DNA of 64,000 nucleotides from an uncultured Oscillospiraceae bacterium (GTDB taxonomy: Bacteria; Bacillota; Clostridia; Oscillospirales; Oscillospiraceae): contig CANPXW010000001.1 in NCBI GenBank assembly GCA_947587025.1, forward strand, positions 1 through 64,000, given 5' to 3'. Position numbers and translations under genes: made by a program. The notes beneath the pieces were generated by a model. It saw only the letters and a program-made list of their open reading frames with translations, was not told the origin of the DNA and searched no databases. Within the stretch, counting starts at the first letter, position 1. The number at the start of each line of letters is the position of its first letter. Positions 52,922 through 62,492 of this stretch are shown piece after piece.

Positions 52922-53262
52922 AGCACCCGTCCCTTCACCGTGGCGATGATCTCGCGGGCTCGGAGCACCTGGTCCGCGCGCACGTTCAGGGTCAGCTTTG
53001 CCTGGCCGGCGGAGGCGGCCGTGCGCTCCATCACCGCACGGGAGCCCAGCACCGCCGCGTACATCTGGCCGGGCAGCACCCCGCTCGCTGCGGAGACCCC
53101 GTCGGCCAGGTCCGCGCCCAGAAGGGGCATGTCGGACGGCCGGTGTCTGTCGGGGGCCCGCAGGTCCGCCACGGCGTACTCGATGCCGTTGCGCCGCAGA
53201 CGCATCAGCGCCAGATCCGCCCCGTCCCGATCGTCGAACACCGCTGTCAGCTGGGTGGTCAT
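52918..53262 (-). CDS. Hypothetical protein, convergent with rarA
   Basis: 114-aa ORF MTTQLTAVFDDRDGADLALMRLRRNGIEYAVADL; stop codons overlap (CTAA). Confidence 0.7.
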   Translation of the reverse strand: MTTQLTAVFDDRDGADLALMRLRRNGIEYAVADLRAPDRHRPSDMPLLGADLADGVSAASGVLPGQMYAAVLGSRAVMERTAASAGQAKLTLNVRADQVLRAREIIATVKGRVL

Positions 53263-53324
53263 ATCCGGTCACCTCATAGCGAAAATTTACCCATAGTATT
53301 CCCGATTTTCAGGAGGTCCATACC

Positions 53325-54209
53325 ATGCGTTATGAAGGCGACATCTACCGTCCGCCAGGGGAGTGGAAGAGCTATCTCTTGCAGTGCACCGTGGGCTGCT
53401 CCAATAACACCTGCACCTTCTGCTCCATGTATAAATCCAAGCGCTACCACACCCGGCCCCTGGCCGACGTGCTGGAGGACATCGAAATGGCCTCCCGCAC
53501 CTGGTACCGGGACACGGAGACGGTATTTTTGTGCGACGGGGACGCCATCGACTTGCCGCCGGAGTACCTGTTCGCGGTGCTGGACGCGCTCTATAAGACC
53601 TTTCCCCATCTGCGCCGGGTGACCACCTACGCCGGGCCGCTCTCTACTCTGCGAAAGACGCCGGAGGAGCTCAAGGCCATCCGCCAGGCGGGCCTGCAGC
53701 GGGCCTACCTGGGCGTGGAGACCGGGGACGACGCGCTTTTGCGCCACGTGAAAAAGGGCGTGGGCGCCGACGGTATGCTCCAGGCCGGACAGCGGCTGGT
53801 GGAGGCGGGGTTCGACCTGTGGACCATCGTGATAACCGGGCTGGAGGGCGGCGGCCGGGAGGCTCTGGAGCGCAACGCCGCTCTGACGGCGAAGATGATC
53901 AACGAGATGAAGCCCAAGCACCTTTCCTCCATGACCCTCATGCCCGTGGAGGGCACGCCCCTGTACGCCGAGGTGGAGCGGGGGGAGCTGACGCTGCAAA
54001 ACCCCTTCGAGAGCCTGCTGGAGGTGCGCCAGCTTGTCAGCCAGATCGAGCTTTCCGGCCTGCACTACACCTCCAACCACGCCTCCAACTATCTGCCCAT
54101 CAAGGGCACGATAAAAGAGGAACGGGAGCGCATCCTGGGCCAGCTGGACGAGGTGCTGCAGAGCCATGACATGTCCCGGCTGCGGGACGAGTACATGCGG
54201 GGCCTGTGA
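53325..54209 (+). CDS. Radical SAM protein
   Basis: LLQCTVGCSNNTCTFCSMYKSKRYHTRPLADVLEDI; GVETGDDALLRHVKKG. Confidence 0.92.
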   Translation: MRYEGDIYRPPGEWKSYLLQCTVGCSNNTCTFCSMYKSKRYHTRPLADVLEDIEMASRTWYRDTETVFLCDGDAIDLPPEYLFAVLDALYKTFPHLRRVTTYAGPLSTLRKTPEELKAIRQAGLQRAYLGVETGDDALLRHVKKGVGADGMLQAGQRLVEAGFDLWTIVITGLEGGGREALERNAALTAKMINEMKPKHLSSMTLMPVEGTPLYAEVERGELTLQNPFESLLEVRQLVSQIELSGLHYTSNHASNYLPIKGTIKEERERILGQLDEVLQSHDMSRLRDEYMRGL

Positions 54210-54868
54210 TGACGGACAGGGCATACGCCGATCTTTCCGTGCTGTGGGACTGGATGGGCATGCATATGGTCCCCGGTCCGGCGGACGTGATCGCCGCATT
54301 CGGCTGCTACGACGAGCAGATACCCTTGCGGGCGGCGGAGCTTTACCGGCAGGGACTGGCCCCCTATGTGGTGTTCTCCGGGGGCCTGGGGCGGAACACG
54401 GACGGGCTCTTTTCCACCACGGAGGCGGCCCGGTTCGCCGCCATCGCCATAGAGGCGGGGCTGCCGGAGAGCGCCGTGCTGCTGGAGGACAAGTCGAAAA
54501 ACTCTGCGGAGAATCTGCTGTTCACCAAGGCGCTGCTGGCCCAGCGGGGCGTCACGGCCCGGCATATCCTGGCGGTGCACAAGCCCTATATGGAGCGGCG
54601 GCTCTATGCAGCGGCGGCGGTGTACTGGCGGTCGGCGGCCTTTACCGTCACCTCGCCCCAGGTGACCATCGCGGAGCACATCCGCGCAGCCCAGGCCGTG
54701 GGCATGACCGAGCGGGGCGTGGTGGAGACGGTGGTGGGGGACGTGCAGCGCATGGAGCTGTACGCCCAAAAGGGATACCAGATACCCCAACCCATCCCGC
54801 CCGCCGTCCGCGCCGCTTATGAACGGCTGGCCGCTGCGGGCTATACGGGGCAAATGATAAGAGGATAA
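54209..54868 (+). CDS. YdcF family protein
   Basis: DVIAAFGCYDEQIPLRAAELYRQGLAPYVVFSGGLGRNT; LEDKSKNSAENLLFTKALL. Confidence 0.9.
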   Translation: MTDRAYADLSVLWDWMGMHMVPGPADVIAAFGCYDEQIPLRAAELYRQGLAPYVVFSGGLGRNTDGLFSTTEAARFAAIAIEAGLPESAVLLEDKSKNSAENLLFTKALLAQRGVTARHILAVHKPYMERRLYAAAAVYWRSAAFTVTSPQVTIAEHIRAAQAVGMTERGVVETVVGDVQRMELYAQKGYQIPQPIPPAVRAAYERLAAAGYTGQMIRG

Positions 54869-54874
54869 GAAACG

Positions 54875-54903
54875 CCGCCGGAGCTGGATGCTCCGGCGGC
54901 GTC
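54875..54903. terminator. Terminator hairpin between convergent genes
   Basis: CGCCGCCGGAGC-TGGAT-GCTCCGGCGGCG. Confidence 0.7.
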
Positions 54904-54918
54904 GGTATGTTCGGTTTT

Positions 54919-55605
54919 TTACAGCACGCCCATCAGGACCATGATGAGCAGCACGCCGGTGATGGTCAGCACCGCGCCCAGCAGTACCATGCTCCAGTTG
55001 AGCCCGCCGTGGCTGCCGCTGCCGGTGGAGGGCTCCACCAGATTCACCCGCCGCAGAGCGGTGACGATGGGCTTATAGAGCAGCAGCGTAAGGCCCGCGT
55101 TGATGGTGCCCTTGACCATGTTGAAGGGCAGAAACAGCGTGGGGATCATGGCGGCCACCGCCTCACGGGGCTGGCCCATATAGAAGGGGGTGATGATGTA
55201 GTTCCACAGGCACATCATCGCCGTCATGCAGGCGACGGCAGCGGCCAGGCCGCCGACGGCGCCTCGAGAGGTGCGCCAGCGCTGGTATATGAGCGCGGCG
55301 GGCACCGCGAAGGAGCAGGTCTGCACGGTGTTCATGATGAAGCCGTAGATGCCGGTGGAGGAGACGGTGACCATCTCCACCAGGTCCACCAGTACGGTGA
55401 TGAGCACGGCGGTGAGCGGTCCGAAGATGAAGCCGCTGATGACGATGATCACGTCCTTGGGGTCATAGCTGAGGAACATGACCGGGGGGATGAGCTGGCC
55501 TATGAGCATGACCACATAGGCCACGGCGCACAGCATGCCGATGGTGGCAGGGCGGCGTGCGCTGGCGGGTCTGGCGCTGGCGCGTGCGGTGGGATGACTG
55601 TCCAT
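54919..55605 (-). CDS. ribU: ECF transporter S component, riboflavin (RibU-like)
   Basis: Multi-TM; LSYDPKDVIIVISGFIFGPLTAVLITVLVDLVEM; preceded by FMN riboswitch. Confidence 0.9.
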   Translation of the reverse strand: MDSHPTARASARPASARRPATIGMLCAVAYVVMLIGQLIPPVMFLSYDPKDVIIVISGFIFGPLTAVLITVLVDLVEMVTVSSTGIYGFIMNTVQTCSFAVPAALIYQRWRTSRGAVGGLAAAVACMTAMMCLWNYIITPFYMGQPREAVAAMIPTLFLPFNMVKGTINAGLTLLLYKPIVTALRRVNLVEPSTGSGSHGGLNWSMVLLGAVLTITGVLLIMVLMGVL

Positions 55606-55730
55606 GGAAGGGTACCTCCGATAAATGTATTTGACACCTGGAAAGCACGTGTGCCTTCCAGGTGTCAATATCGGGCCGCGTTCCAAGGGCGCGGGCAAAA
55701 GCCCGCATCCAAAAACAGCGCCGCTCAACA

Positions 55731-55838
55731 CATCTTCTTCCATCCAGACTTTCACTGTCGGTCCCGGAGTTCCACCGGGTCAGCTTTCGCTCGCGGACTG
55801 TACCGCCGATCGGGAATTGCACCCTGCCCTGAAGACAT
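55731..55838 (-). ncRNA. FMN riboswitch (RFN element)
   Basis: Minus strand CTTCAGGGCAGGGTGCAATTCCCGATCGGCGGTACAGTCCGCGAGCGAAAGCTGACCCGGTGGAACTCCGGGACCGACAGTGAAAGTCTGGATGGAAGAAGATG matches the RFN consensus. Confidence 0.95.
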
Positions 55839-55903
55839 CGTTCGCTCTTCGGTTGTCAACAACACTATAGCACCATCCGACAGGATATGCAACAGGTATT
55901 ATT

Positions 55904-56932
55904 TTACAGTTTTTCGATGTCGCTCATCAGCGCCCGGACCTCCTGGGGCGTGGTGGCCCAGCTGGTGCAGAATCGGACGCACATCCGGTCCTCGTCCACG
56001 TCGTGGTCCGGCTCGAAGGTGTACTTTCCCTCCAGAGCCTCCATCTGCTCGTGGGTGAGGATGACGAACTGCTGGTTGGTGGGGCTGTCCAGATAGGAGG
56101 GGATGCCCCTCGCGGCAAAGGCGGCCTTCAGCTGCAGGGCCAGCTCCACCGCCTGCCGGCAGATGTCAAAGTAGAGCCCGTCCTTGAACAGGGTATAAAA
56201 CTGCAGCCCCAGCAGCCAGCCCTTGGCCAGCATACCGCCGTTCTGCTTGATATAGCTGCGAAAATCCGGCTTCAGGGCGGCGTTGGTGATGACGAGCGCC
56301 TCGCCGAACAGCGCCCCGCACTTGGTCCCGCCGATGGTGAACATGTCCGCGAGCCTTGCCATGTCCGCCAGCGTCACGTCCCCGGCGGCCAGGCCGTAGC
56401 CCATCCGCGCCCCGTCCACGAACAGGTACATGTCGTACCTGTCGCAGGCCGCGCGAAGCTCCGTCAGCTCCCGGAGGGAGTAGAGGGTGCCGTACTCGGT
56501 GGGGAAGGAGATATATATCAGCTTGGGCTGGGTGATGTGCTCCCGGATGGGACTGGTGCGGTACGCCTCGCCCACACGGGCCGCCTGCTCGGCGGTGAGC
56601 TTGCCGTCCGGGGAGGACAGGGTGACGATCTTGTGGCCGGTGTGCTCCACCGCGCCGGTCTCGTGGGCGTGGATGTGGCCGGTGACGGCGCTGACGGCGC
56701 TCTGGTAGGGCCGCAGGGCTGCGGCGATGGCGGTCATGTTCACCTGGGTGCCGCCCATCAGAAAGTGCACCGCCGCGTCGGGGCAGTCCAGATGCTTTTT
56801 TATCTCGTCGGCGGCCTTCTCACACCAGGGGTCCACGCCGTAGCCGGGGAAGCTGTCGCCGGCGGTGTCGGCAAGGGCCTGCAGTATGGCGGGGTGGGCG
56901 CTGCGGTGATAGTCGTTGTTGAAGCGGATCAT
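55904..56932 (-). CDS. Low-specificity threonine aldolase / beta-eliminating lyase family
   Basis: FNNDYHRSAHPAILQAL; FLMGGTQVNMTAIAAAL; HIHAHETGAVEHTGHK; DMFTIGGTKCGALFGEALV. Confidence 0.92.
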   Translation of the reverse strand: MIRFNNDYHRSAHPAILQALADTAGDSFPGYGVDPWCEKAADEIKKHLDCPDAAVHFLMGGTQVNMTAIAAALRPYQSAVSAVTGHIHAHETGAVEHTGHKIVTLSSPDGKLTAEQAARVGEAYRTSPIREHITQPKLIYISFPTEYGTLYSLRELTELRAACDRYDMYLFVDGARMGYGLAAGDVTLADMARLADMFTIGGTKCGALFGEALVITNAALKPDFRSYIKQNGGMLAKGWLLGLQFYTLFKDGLYFDICRQAVELALQLKAAFAARGIPSYLDSPTNQQFVILTHEQMEALEGKYTFEPDHDVDEDRMCVRFCTSWATTPQEVRALMSDIEKL

Positions 56933-57023
56933 GGCTCTCTCCTTATCCTTTCTTTGGGACAAGTATAACATGCGGCCCCTGCCTGTGGCAAGGTCCGTTT
57001 ATTTTTGCTCCGCTCTGTTTAGG

Positions 57024-58478
57024 ATGGTCATGGGAGGGATGCGTGTGGCTTCCATTTGGAGCATGGGGACGGACATACCGCCCCGGCCGGCGCTGCCGGG
57101 GGACGTCAAAACGGACGTGGCGGTGATCGGCGCGGGCATGACCGGGTGCCTGACGGCGTACATGCTGCGGCAGGAGGGCGTGGATACGATGGTGCTGGAG
57201 GCGCGGCGCATCGGCTCCGGCCAGACGGCTGGCACCACCGCCAAGATCACGGCCCAGCACGGGCTCATATACGACCGGCTCATAAAGCAACTGGGCCAGG
57301 AGCGGGCGCGGATGTACGCCCAGGCGAACCAGCGGGCCGTGGGCCAATACCGGGCGCTCATCGAGGAGCGGAACATCGACTGCGGCTTCGAGGCCCGGCC
57401 GGCCTATCTCTATACATCCCGGTCCCCGATGGCGCTGCACCGGGAGTGGTCGGCGGCGGTGCAGCTGGGGCTCCGGGCCAGGCTGAGCACGGCCACGGAC
57501 CTGCCCTTTCCCGTGGCGGAGGCGCTGCGGTTCGAGGACCAGGCCCAGTTCGACCCGCTGCGGTTCCTGCGGGCCATATCCAAGGACCTGACCATATACG
57601 AGAACACCCCTGTCCTGGCCGTGGAGGGCAATACCCTCGTCACCGGCCGGGGCACGGTGACGGCGGGGAAGATCGTTTTTGCATGCCACTTCCCCTTTGT
57701 GAACGCGCCGGGGTTCTACTTCGCCCGGATGCACCAGGAACGCAGCTATGTGCTGGCCCTGGAAAAGGCCCAGAGGCTGGACGGGATGTATTACGGCGTC
57801 GACCCGGATGGGCTGTCCTTCCGGCAGGCGGGGGAGCATCTGCTGCTGGGCGGCGGCGGTCACCGCACAGGTGAGAACGCCGCCGGGGGCCGGTATGCCA
57901 GGCTGCGCCGCGCCGCCCGGACGTATTGGCCGGACAGCCGCGAGATCGCCGCCTGGTCCGCCCAGGACTGCATGCCCCATGACGGGGCGCCCTTCATCGG
58001 GCAGTTCTCCCCCAAACGGCCGGACTGGTATGTGGTCACCGGCTTTCAGAAGTGGGGCATGACCACCTCCATGGCCGCCGCCCACATCCTCACCGACCTC
58101 ATCCTGGGCCGGGAGAACGACTTTGCGCCGGTGTTCTCGCCCCAGCGGCCGATGACGCGGGCAGGCTTTGCAGCCATGGCCGCCGACGGGGCGGTGACGG
58201 TCCGCGCCCTGGGCCGGGCCGCCTTTGCCCCGGCCAGGGACAGCGCCGCCGACATGCCCGCCGGCCACGGGGGCGTCGTGGAGCACCAGGGGACGAAGCG
58301 GGGCCTCTACCGGGGCGAGACGGGGGACGCCTGGGTGTCTCCCCGGTGCCCCCACATGGGCTGCCAGCTCAACTGGGACCCGGAGGAGCGGACCTGGGAG
58401 TGCCCCTGCCACGGTTCCCGCTTCGCCGCCGACGGCGCGCTCCTCTCCGGCCCCGCCCAAAAGGGGATAGGGGGATAA
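57024..58478 (+). CDS. FAD-dependent oxidoreductase with C-terminal Rieske domain
   Basis: DVAVIGAGMTGCLTAYMLRQEGVDTMVLEA; Rieske CPHMGC...CPCHGSRF. Start codon uncertain (57024 or 57039). Confidence 0.9.
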   Translation: MVMGGMRVASIWSMGTDIPPRPALPGDVKTDVAVIGAGMTGCLTAYMLRQEGVDTMVLEARRIGSGQTAGTTAKITAQHGLIYDRLIKQLGQERARMYAQANQRAVGQYRALIEERNIDCGFEARPAYLYTSRSPMALHREWSAAVQLGLRARLSTATDLPFPVAEALRFEDQAQFDPLRFLRAISKDLTIYENTPVLAVEGNTLVTGRGTVTAGKIVFACHFPFVNAPGFYFARMHQERSYVLALEKAQRLDGMYYGVDPDGLSFRQAGEHLLLGGGGHRTGENAAGGRYARLRRAARTYWPDSREIAAWSAQDCMPHDGAPFIGQFSPKRPDWYVVTGFQKWGMTTSMAAAHILTDLILGRENDFAPVFSPQRPMTRAGFAAMAADGAVTVRALGRAAFAPARDSAADMPAGHGGVVEHQGTKRGLYRGETGDAWVSPRCPHMGCQLNWDPEERTWECPCHGSRFAADGALLSGPAQKGIGG

Positions 58479-58564
58479 TAAAAAACTTTTTCACCGGCTC
58501 TTGAAAAAACCAGGCGGTCTGGCGGATATTATAGGTGAAGCGCGCTTTGCAAGGAGAATGGCAG

Positions 58565-59053
58565 ATGTTCACGAGGGAACAGTTCACAGCCCTGGCACAA
58601 CAGCATATGGACATGATATTCCGGGTGGCCTTCGCCTATCTGAAGAGCCGGGAGGACGCGGACGACGTGGTGCAGAACACCCTGCTGGCTCTGTACCGTG
58701 CCAAAAAGCCCTTCCAGAGCGAGACCCATCTGAAGGCATGGCTCGTCCGGGTGGCGGTCAACGAGAGCAAAAAGATACTGCGCTCGCCCTGGCGCAGGCG
58801 CAGCGACGCGCCCATCGAGGACTTTGCCGACACGCTGGCCTTTGAAGACCCCCACGACGGGGAGCTCTTCTCCGCCATCATGGGCCTGGAGGAGAAGTAC
58901 CGCACGGTCATCGTCCTTTACTATTATGAGGGCTGGTCCATCGCGGAGACGGCCAAACTCCTTGGTATCCCCGCCGCCACCGCCGGCACGCGGCTGGCGC
59001 GGGCCAGACAGAAGCTGAAACGATACTTGACGGAGGCGGAATGCTATGAATGA
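58565..59053 (+). CDS. ECF-type RNA polymerase sigma factor
   Basis: DMIFRVAFAYLKSREDADDVVQNTLLALYR; EEKYRTVIVLYYYEGWSIAETAKLLGIPAATAGTRLARARQKLKRYL. Confidence 0.94.
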   Translation: MFTREQFTALAQQHMDMIFRVAFAYLKSREDADDVVQNTLLALYRAKKPFQSETHLKAWLVRVAVNESKKILRSPWRRRSDAPIEDFADTLAFEDPHDGELFSAIMGLEEKYRTVIVLYYYEGWSIAETAKLLGIPAATAGTRLARARQKLKRYLTEAECYE

Positions 59054-60173
59054 GAGGATCTCCATCCGGCGGGCGCTGGCCCCCCTGCATGCCTCCGAGG
59101 GCACCTTGGAGGAGGTACTGAAAATGATCGAGCGGGAGGATACCCGGAAAATGACATACAGACGCACCGGCCGCCGCACCGTGCACACGGCGCTGCTGGC
59201 TGCGGCGCTGGCGCTGGCCCTGGCGGGCACGGCCTGGGCCGTGGGGGAGTACACCGGCTTTTTCCAGACCGTGTTCGGCAACGAGAGCATCGGCAGCCGT
59301 GACCCGGAAAACAAGACCCTCACCGATAAGGACGGGAACGTCGTGAAGCAGTACGTCGTGCCCGGACAGGAGCGGGCGCCGGTGGACCCGGACCAGGCCC
59401 AGGAGCTGGTGGGGGACGTCACCGCCAACGTGGGCACGTCGGTGACCATCGAGGGGGTCACTTTCACGGTGGAGGACTTCGTCATGGACTGCAACGGCAT
59501 GGGCGTGCTGACCTACACCATGGAGGACCCGGAGGGCTTCCCCGGCGTGGAGTTCGACGCCAGCTCCATGCTCTCCGACCCGCTGGCGGGCGGCAGGCTG
59601 ACGGGGCCGGTGCTGACCGTCCACGACGGCAGCGGCAAAAAGCTGGGCTGGCTGGACAGCGCCCAGTACGTGGCCGCCGGCGGCACGGACACGAAAAAGA
59701 CCGTGGTGCTGTATTTCGCCGCTTTCGACAGCCTGGACGGGACGGAGCAGCTGAAGCTGACCTTCTCCGTGGCCACGGACTATGACGCCGACGAGGGTGA
59801 GCTGGACACGAAGGAGGGCGGCATACTCTTCCCCATGGCCGGGGCGGTGGACGCCGAGACCCTGACGGGACCGGAGGGCTGGAGCGCCAGCGTCTCCCCG
59901 GTGGGACTGAAGATCGCGTCTCCGGAGGGGAAACGCGGCGGCTATGAGTACTATTTCAACGCCGTGGCGCTCCAGATGGCAGACGGTACGGAATACGTGC
60001 TGGAGCAGGAGGAGCCCTATATGTACAACGTCACGGTGGGGGCCATATGCCACGACGGCGGCACGGCGATGGTGTTCGACCGGCTGGTAGACCCGGCCCA
60101 GGTGCAGAGCGTCACCGCCGTCGCGCGGGACACCAGCACGGACACGGACTTTACGCTGACGTTCACGAAATAA
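59046..60173 (+). CDS. DUF4179-like membrane anti-sigma factor / sensor
   Basis: Overlaps sigma gene; cytosolic N-term, single TM TALLAAALALALAGTAWAV, large extracytoplasmic domain. Confidence 0.82.
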   Translation: MNERISIRRALAPLHASEGTLEEVLKMIEREDTRKMTYRRTGRRTVHTALLAAALALALAGTAWAVGEYTGFFQTVFGNESIGSRDPENKTLTDKDGNVVKQYVVPGQERAPVDPDQAQELVGDVTANVGTSVTIEGVTFTVEDFVMDCNGMGVLTYTMEDPEGFPGVEFDASSMLSDPLAGGRLTGPVLTVHDGSGKKLGWLDSAQYVAAGGTDTKKTVVLYFAAFDSLDGTEQLKLTFSVATDYDADEGELDTKEGGILFPMAGAVDAETLTGPEGWSASVSPVGLKIASPEGKRGGYEYYFNAVALQMADGTEYVLEQEEPYMYNVTVGAICHDGGTAMVFDRLVDPAQVQSVTAVARDTSTDTDFTLTFTK

Positions 60174-60188
60174 GCGGAAACATGGCCG

Positions 60189-60214
60189 GCGGCCCCCTCG
60201 CAGGAGGGGGCCGC
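60189..60214 (+). terminator. Terminator of sigma/anti-sigma operon
   Basis: GCGGCCCCCTC-GCAG-GAGGGGGCCGC, TTTTT downstream. Confidence 0.75.
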
Positions 60215-60275
60215 GCTTGCTTTTTATGTCAAGTGCGAGTATAATACCTCTATCTGACCGAAAGGGGGCCTCGCC

Positions 60276-60968
60276 GTGAAGCTGGACGCGGGCATGGTAT
60301 ACGACATCATCCTGCTCATAAGCGTGCTGTTCATGATCTGGCGAGGCTGGCATCAGGGGCTGGTCTCGGAGCTGGTGCGCATCGCCGGATGGCTGGGCGC
60401 GCTGCTGCTGGTGACCCGGTATGTGCCCGGCTGGGCGGAGCGGCTGTACGGTTCCGTCATCGAGCCCCAGGCGGTCAAGGCCGTGGCCAAGGCCATCCCG
60501 CCGGACGTGCTCAACGCCATGGAGAGCGGCGCGGTAGCCATCGAGAGCCTGCAGGAGATACTCAACAGCCTTACCGGCTTTTTCGGCGGCCAGGTGGTGG
60601 ACCAGACTACCGCCAACCAGATCATCGAGATGTTCCGCCAGGACGCGGGCAGCCTGGCCCAGATCATCACCACCACCATCCTGCAGCCGGTGCTGATGAT
60701 GGTGGTGCAGGTGGGGCTGTCGCTGCTCATACTGGGCGCGTGCATGCTGGTGAGCAGGCTGCTGGCCAAGCTGGTCGCCGCCCGGCGGCACGACGGCGTC
60801 GGGTCCATGACCAACCGGCTGCTGGGCTCAGTGCTGGGCTTTGGCGAGGGGCTGGTGACGGCGTACATATACGTGTTCGTGCTCTCGCTGCTGGCGGTAT
60901 TTTTTTCCAACGGGATACTCAGCCAGGAGATACTGCAGAGCACACGCCTTGTGAAATTGTTCCTATAG
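60276..60968 (+). CDS. CvpA family membrane protein
   Basis: IILLISVLFMIWRGWHQGLVSELVRIAGWLGALLLV; multi-TM. Confidence 0.82.
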   Translation: MKLDAGMVYDIILLISVLFMIWRGWHQGLVSELVRIAGWLGALLLVTRYVPGWAERLYGSVIEPQAVKAVAKAIPPDVLNAMESGAVAIESLQEILNSLTGFFGGQVVDQTTANQIIEMFRQDAGSLAQIITTTILQPVLMMVVQVGLSLLILGACMLVSRLLAKLVAARRHDGVGSMTNRLLGSVLGFGEGLVTAYIYVFVLSLLAVFFSNGILSQEILQSTRLVKLFL

Positions 60969-60980
60969 GGGGATAGAGAA

Positions 60981-62492
60981 ATGGTGACGAACGTACTGGA
61001 TTGGCTGGACGCGTCTGCGGCGCGGCTGCCGGACAAGATCGCCTTCGGCGGGGAGAAGAGCACGCTCACCTTCGCCCAGCTGCAGGACTGTGCCCGCCGG
61101 GCGGGGACGTACCTGGCCGGCCGCATCGGCATGAATCAGCCGGTGGCGGTGTTCATGGAGAAGACGCCGGAATGCCTGGCGGCCTTTTTCGCGGCGGTGA
61201 GCGCCGGGTGCTTTTACGTGCCGCTGGACACCAAGATGCCTGCCGAGCGGATAAAGCTCATCTTCGACACCCTGCACCCCGCCTTCGTGCTCTATGACGA
61301 GAAGAACGCCGACGCAGCCCGGGCCGTGGCGGGCGGCGCCGGCTGCGCGCTGTTCGACGAGGCCTGCCAGACCGAGCCGGACGAGGAGAAGCTGGCCGCC
61401 ATCCGGGCCGCCCATGTGGATACGGACCTATTATACGTGCTGTTCACCAGCGGCTCCACCGGCGTGCCCAAGGGGGTCACCATCAGCCACAGGGCCATGG
61501 TGGACTACGCCGACTGGCTGCACGACGTGCTGGACCTGACAGAGGACTGCGTGCTGGGCAACCAGGCGCCCTTCGTGTTCGACAACTCCACCCTGGACAT
61601 CTACAGCACCCTGCGCAGCGGCTGCACCACCTGGATCATCCCCAAAAAGTGCTTTTCCTTCCACAAGACCATGATGCAGTTTCTGGCCGAGCACGCCATC
61701 GACACCATCTTTTTCGTGCCCTCGGCGCTGATCGCCATCGCCAACTCCGGTATCCTGGAAAAGGACCCGCCTCTGGGCCTGAAGCGGGTATACTTCTGCG
61801 GCGAGGTCATGCCCAACCGGCAGCTGAACCAGTGGCGCAGGGCGGTGCCGGGGGCGGTATACTGCAACATGTACGGCCCCACGGAGATCACCGATGTGTG
61901 CGCCTATTACATCGTGGACCGGGACTTTGCCGACGACGAGCCCCTGCCCATCGGCCGGGCCTGCGCCAACACCCGCATCCTGCTGCTGAACGACGAGGAC
62001 CGGCCCGTTGGCCCCGGCGAGACCGGGGAGCTGTGCGTGCTGGGCACCTGCCTTTCCATGGGCTACTACAATAACCCCGCCCAGACCCAGAAGGTGTTCG
62101 TGCAGAACCCTCTGAACAGCCAGTTCCATGAGCGGATGTACCGCACCGGCGACCTGGCCCGGTATAACGACCGGGGCGAGATCATGTTCCAGGGGCGGAA
62201 GGATTTCCAGATCAAGCACCAGGGCTGCTACCGCATCGAGCTGGGCGAGATCGAGACGGCCCTGCTGGCCCAGGACGGCGTATCCAACGGCTGCTGCCTG
62301 TTCGACAGCGAGAAGGACGAGATCGTATGCGTGTACATGGGGCCGGAGGATGAGAGAGAGCTCGCTCGCGCCCTGGCGGTGAAGCTGCCCAGCTACATGC
62401 TGCCCAACCGGTACGTGCACCTGGAGCGGCTGCCCATGACCATCAACGACAAGATCGACCGTGTGACGCTGAAAAAGGAGCATATTTCCTGA
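60981..62492 (+). CDS. Amino-acid adenylation (AMP-binding, DltA-like) enzyme
   Basis: LYVLFTSGSTGVPKGVTISHRAMVDY; NMYGPTEITDVCAYY; YRTGDLARYNDRGEIMFQGRKDFQIKHQGCYRIELGEIE; MTINDKIDR. Confidence 0.93.
   Translation: MVTNVLDWLDASAARLPDKIAFGGEKSTLTFAQLQDCARRAGTYLAGRIGMNQPVAVFMEKTPECLAAFFAAVSAGCFYVPLDTKMPAERIKLIFDTLHPAFVLYDEKNADAARAVAGGAGCALFDEACQTEPDEEKLAAIRAAHVDTDLLYVLFTSGSTGVPKGVTISHRAMVDYADWLHDVLDLTEDCVLGNQAPFVFDNSTLDIYSTLRSGCTTWIIPKKCFSFHKTMMQFLAEHAIDTIFFVPSALIAIANSGILEKDPPLGLKRVYFCGEVMPNRQLNQWRRAVPGAVYCNMYGPTEITDVCAYYIVDRDFADDEPLPIGRACANTRILLLNDEDRPVGPGETGELCVLGTCLSMGYYNNPAQTQKVFVQNPLNSQFHERMYRTGDLARYNDRGEIMFQGRKDFQIKHQGCYRIELGEIETALLAQDGVSNGCCLFDSEKDEIVCVYMGPEDERELARALAVKLPSYMLPNRYVHLERLPMTINDKIDRVTLKKEHIS

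Noticed and set aside
57024-58478. FAD oxidoreductase-Rieske fusion as a novel architecture
   Set aside because: DAO-Rieske fusions are a known, common family in Firmicutes; nothing unusual beyond a short C-terminus.
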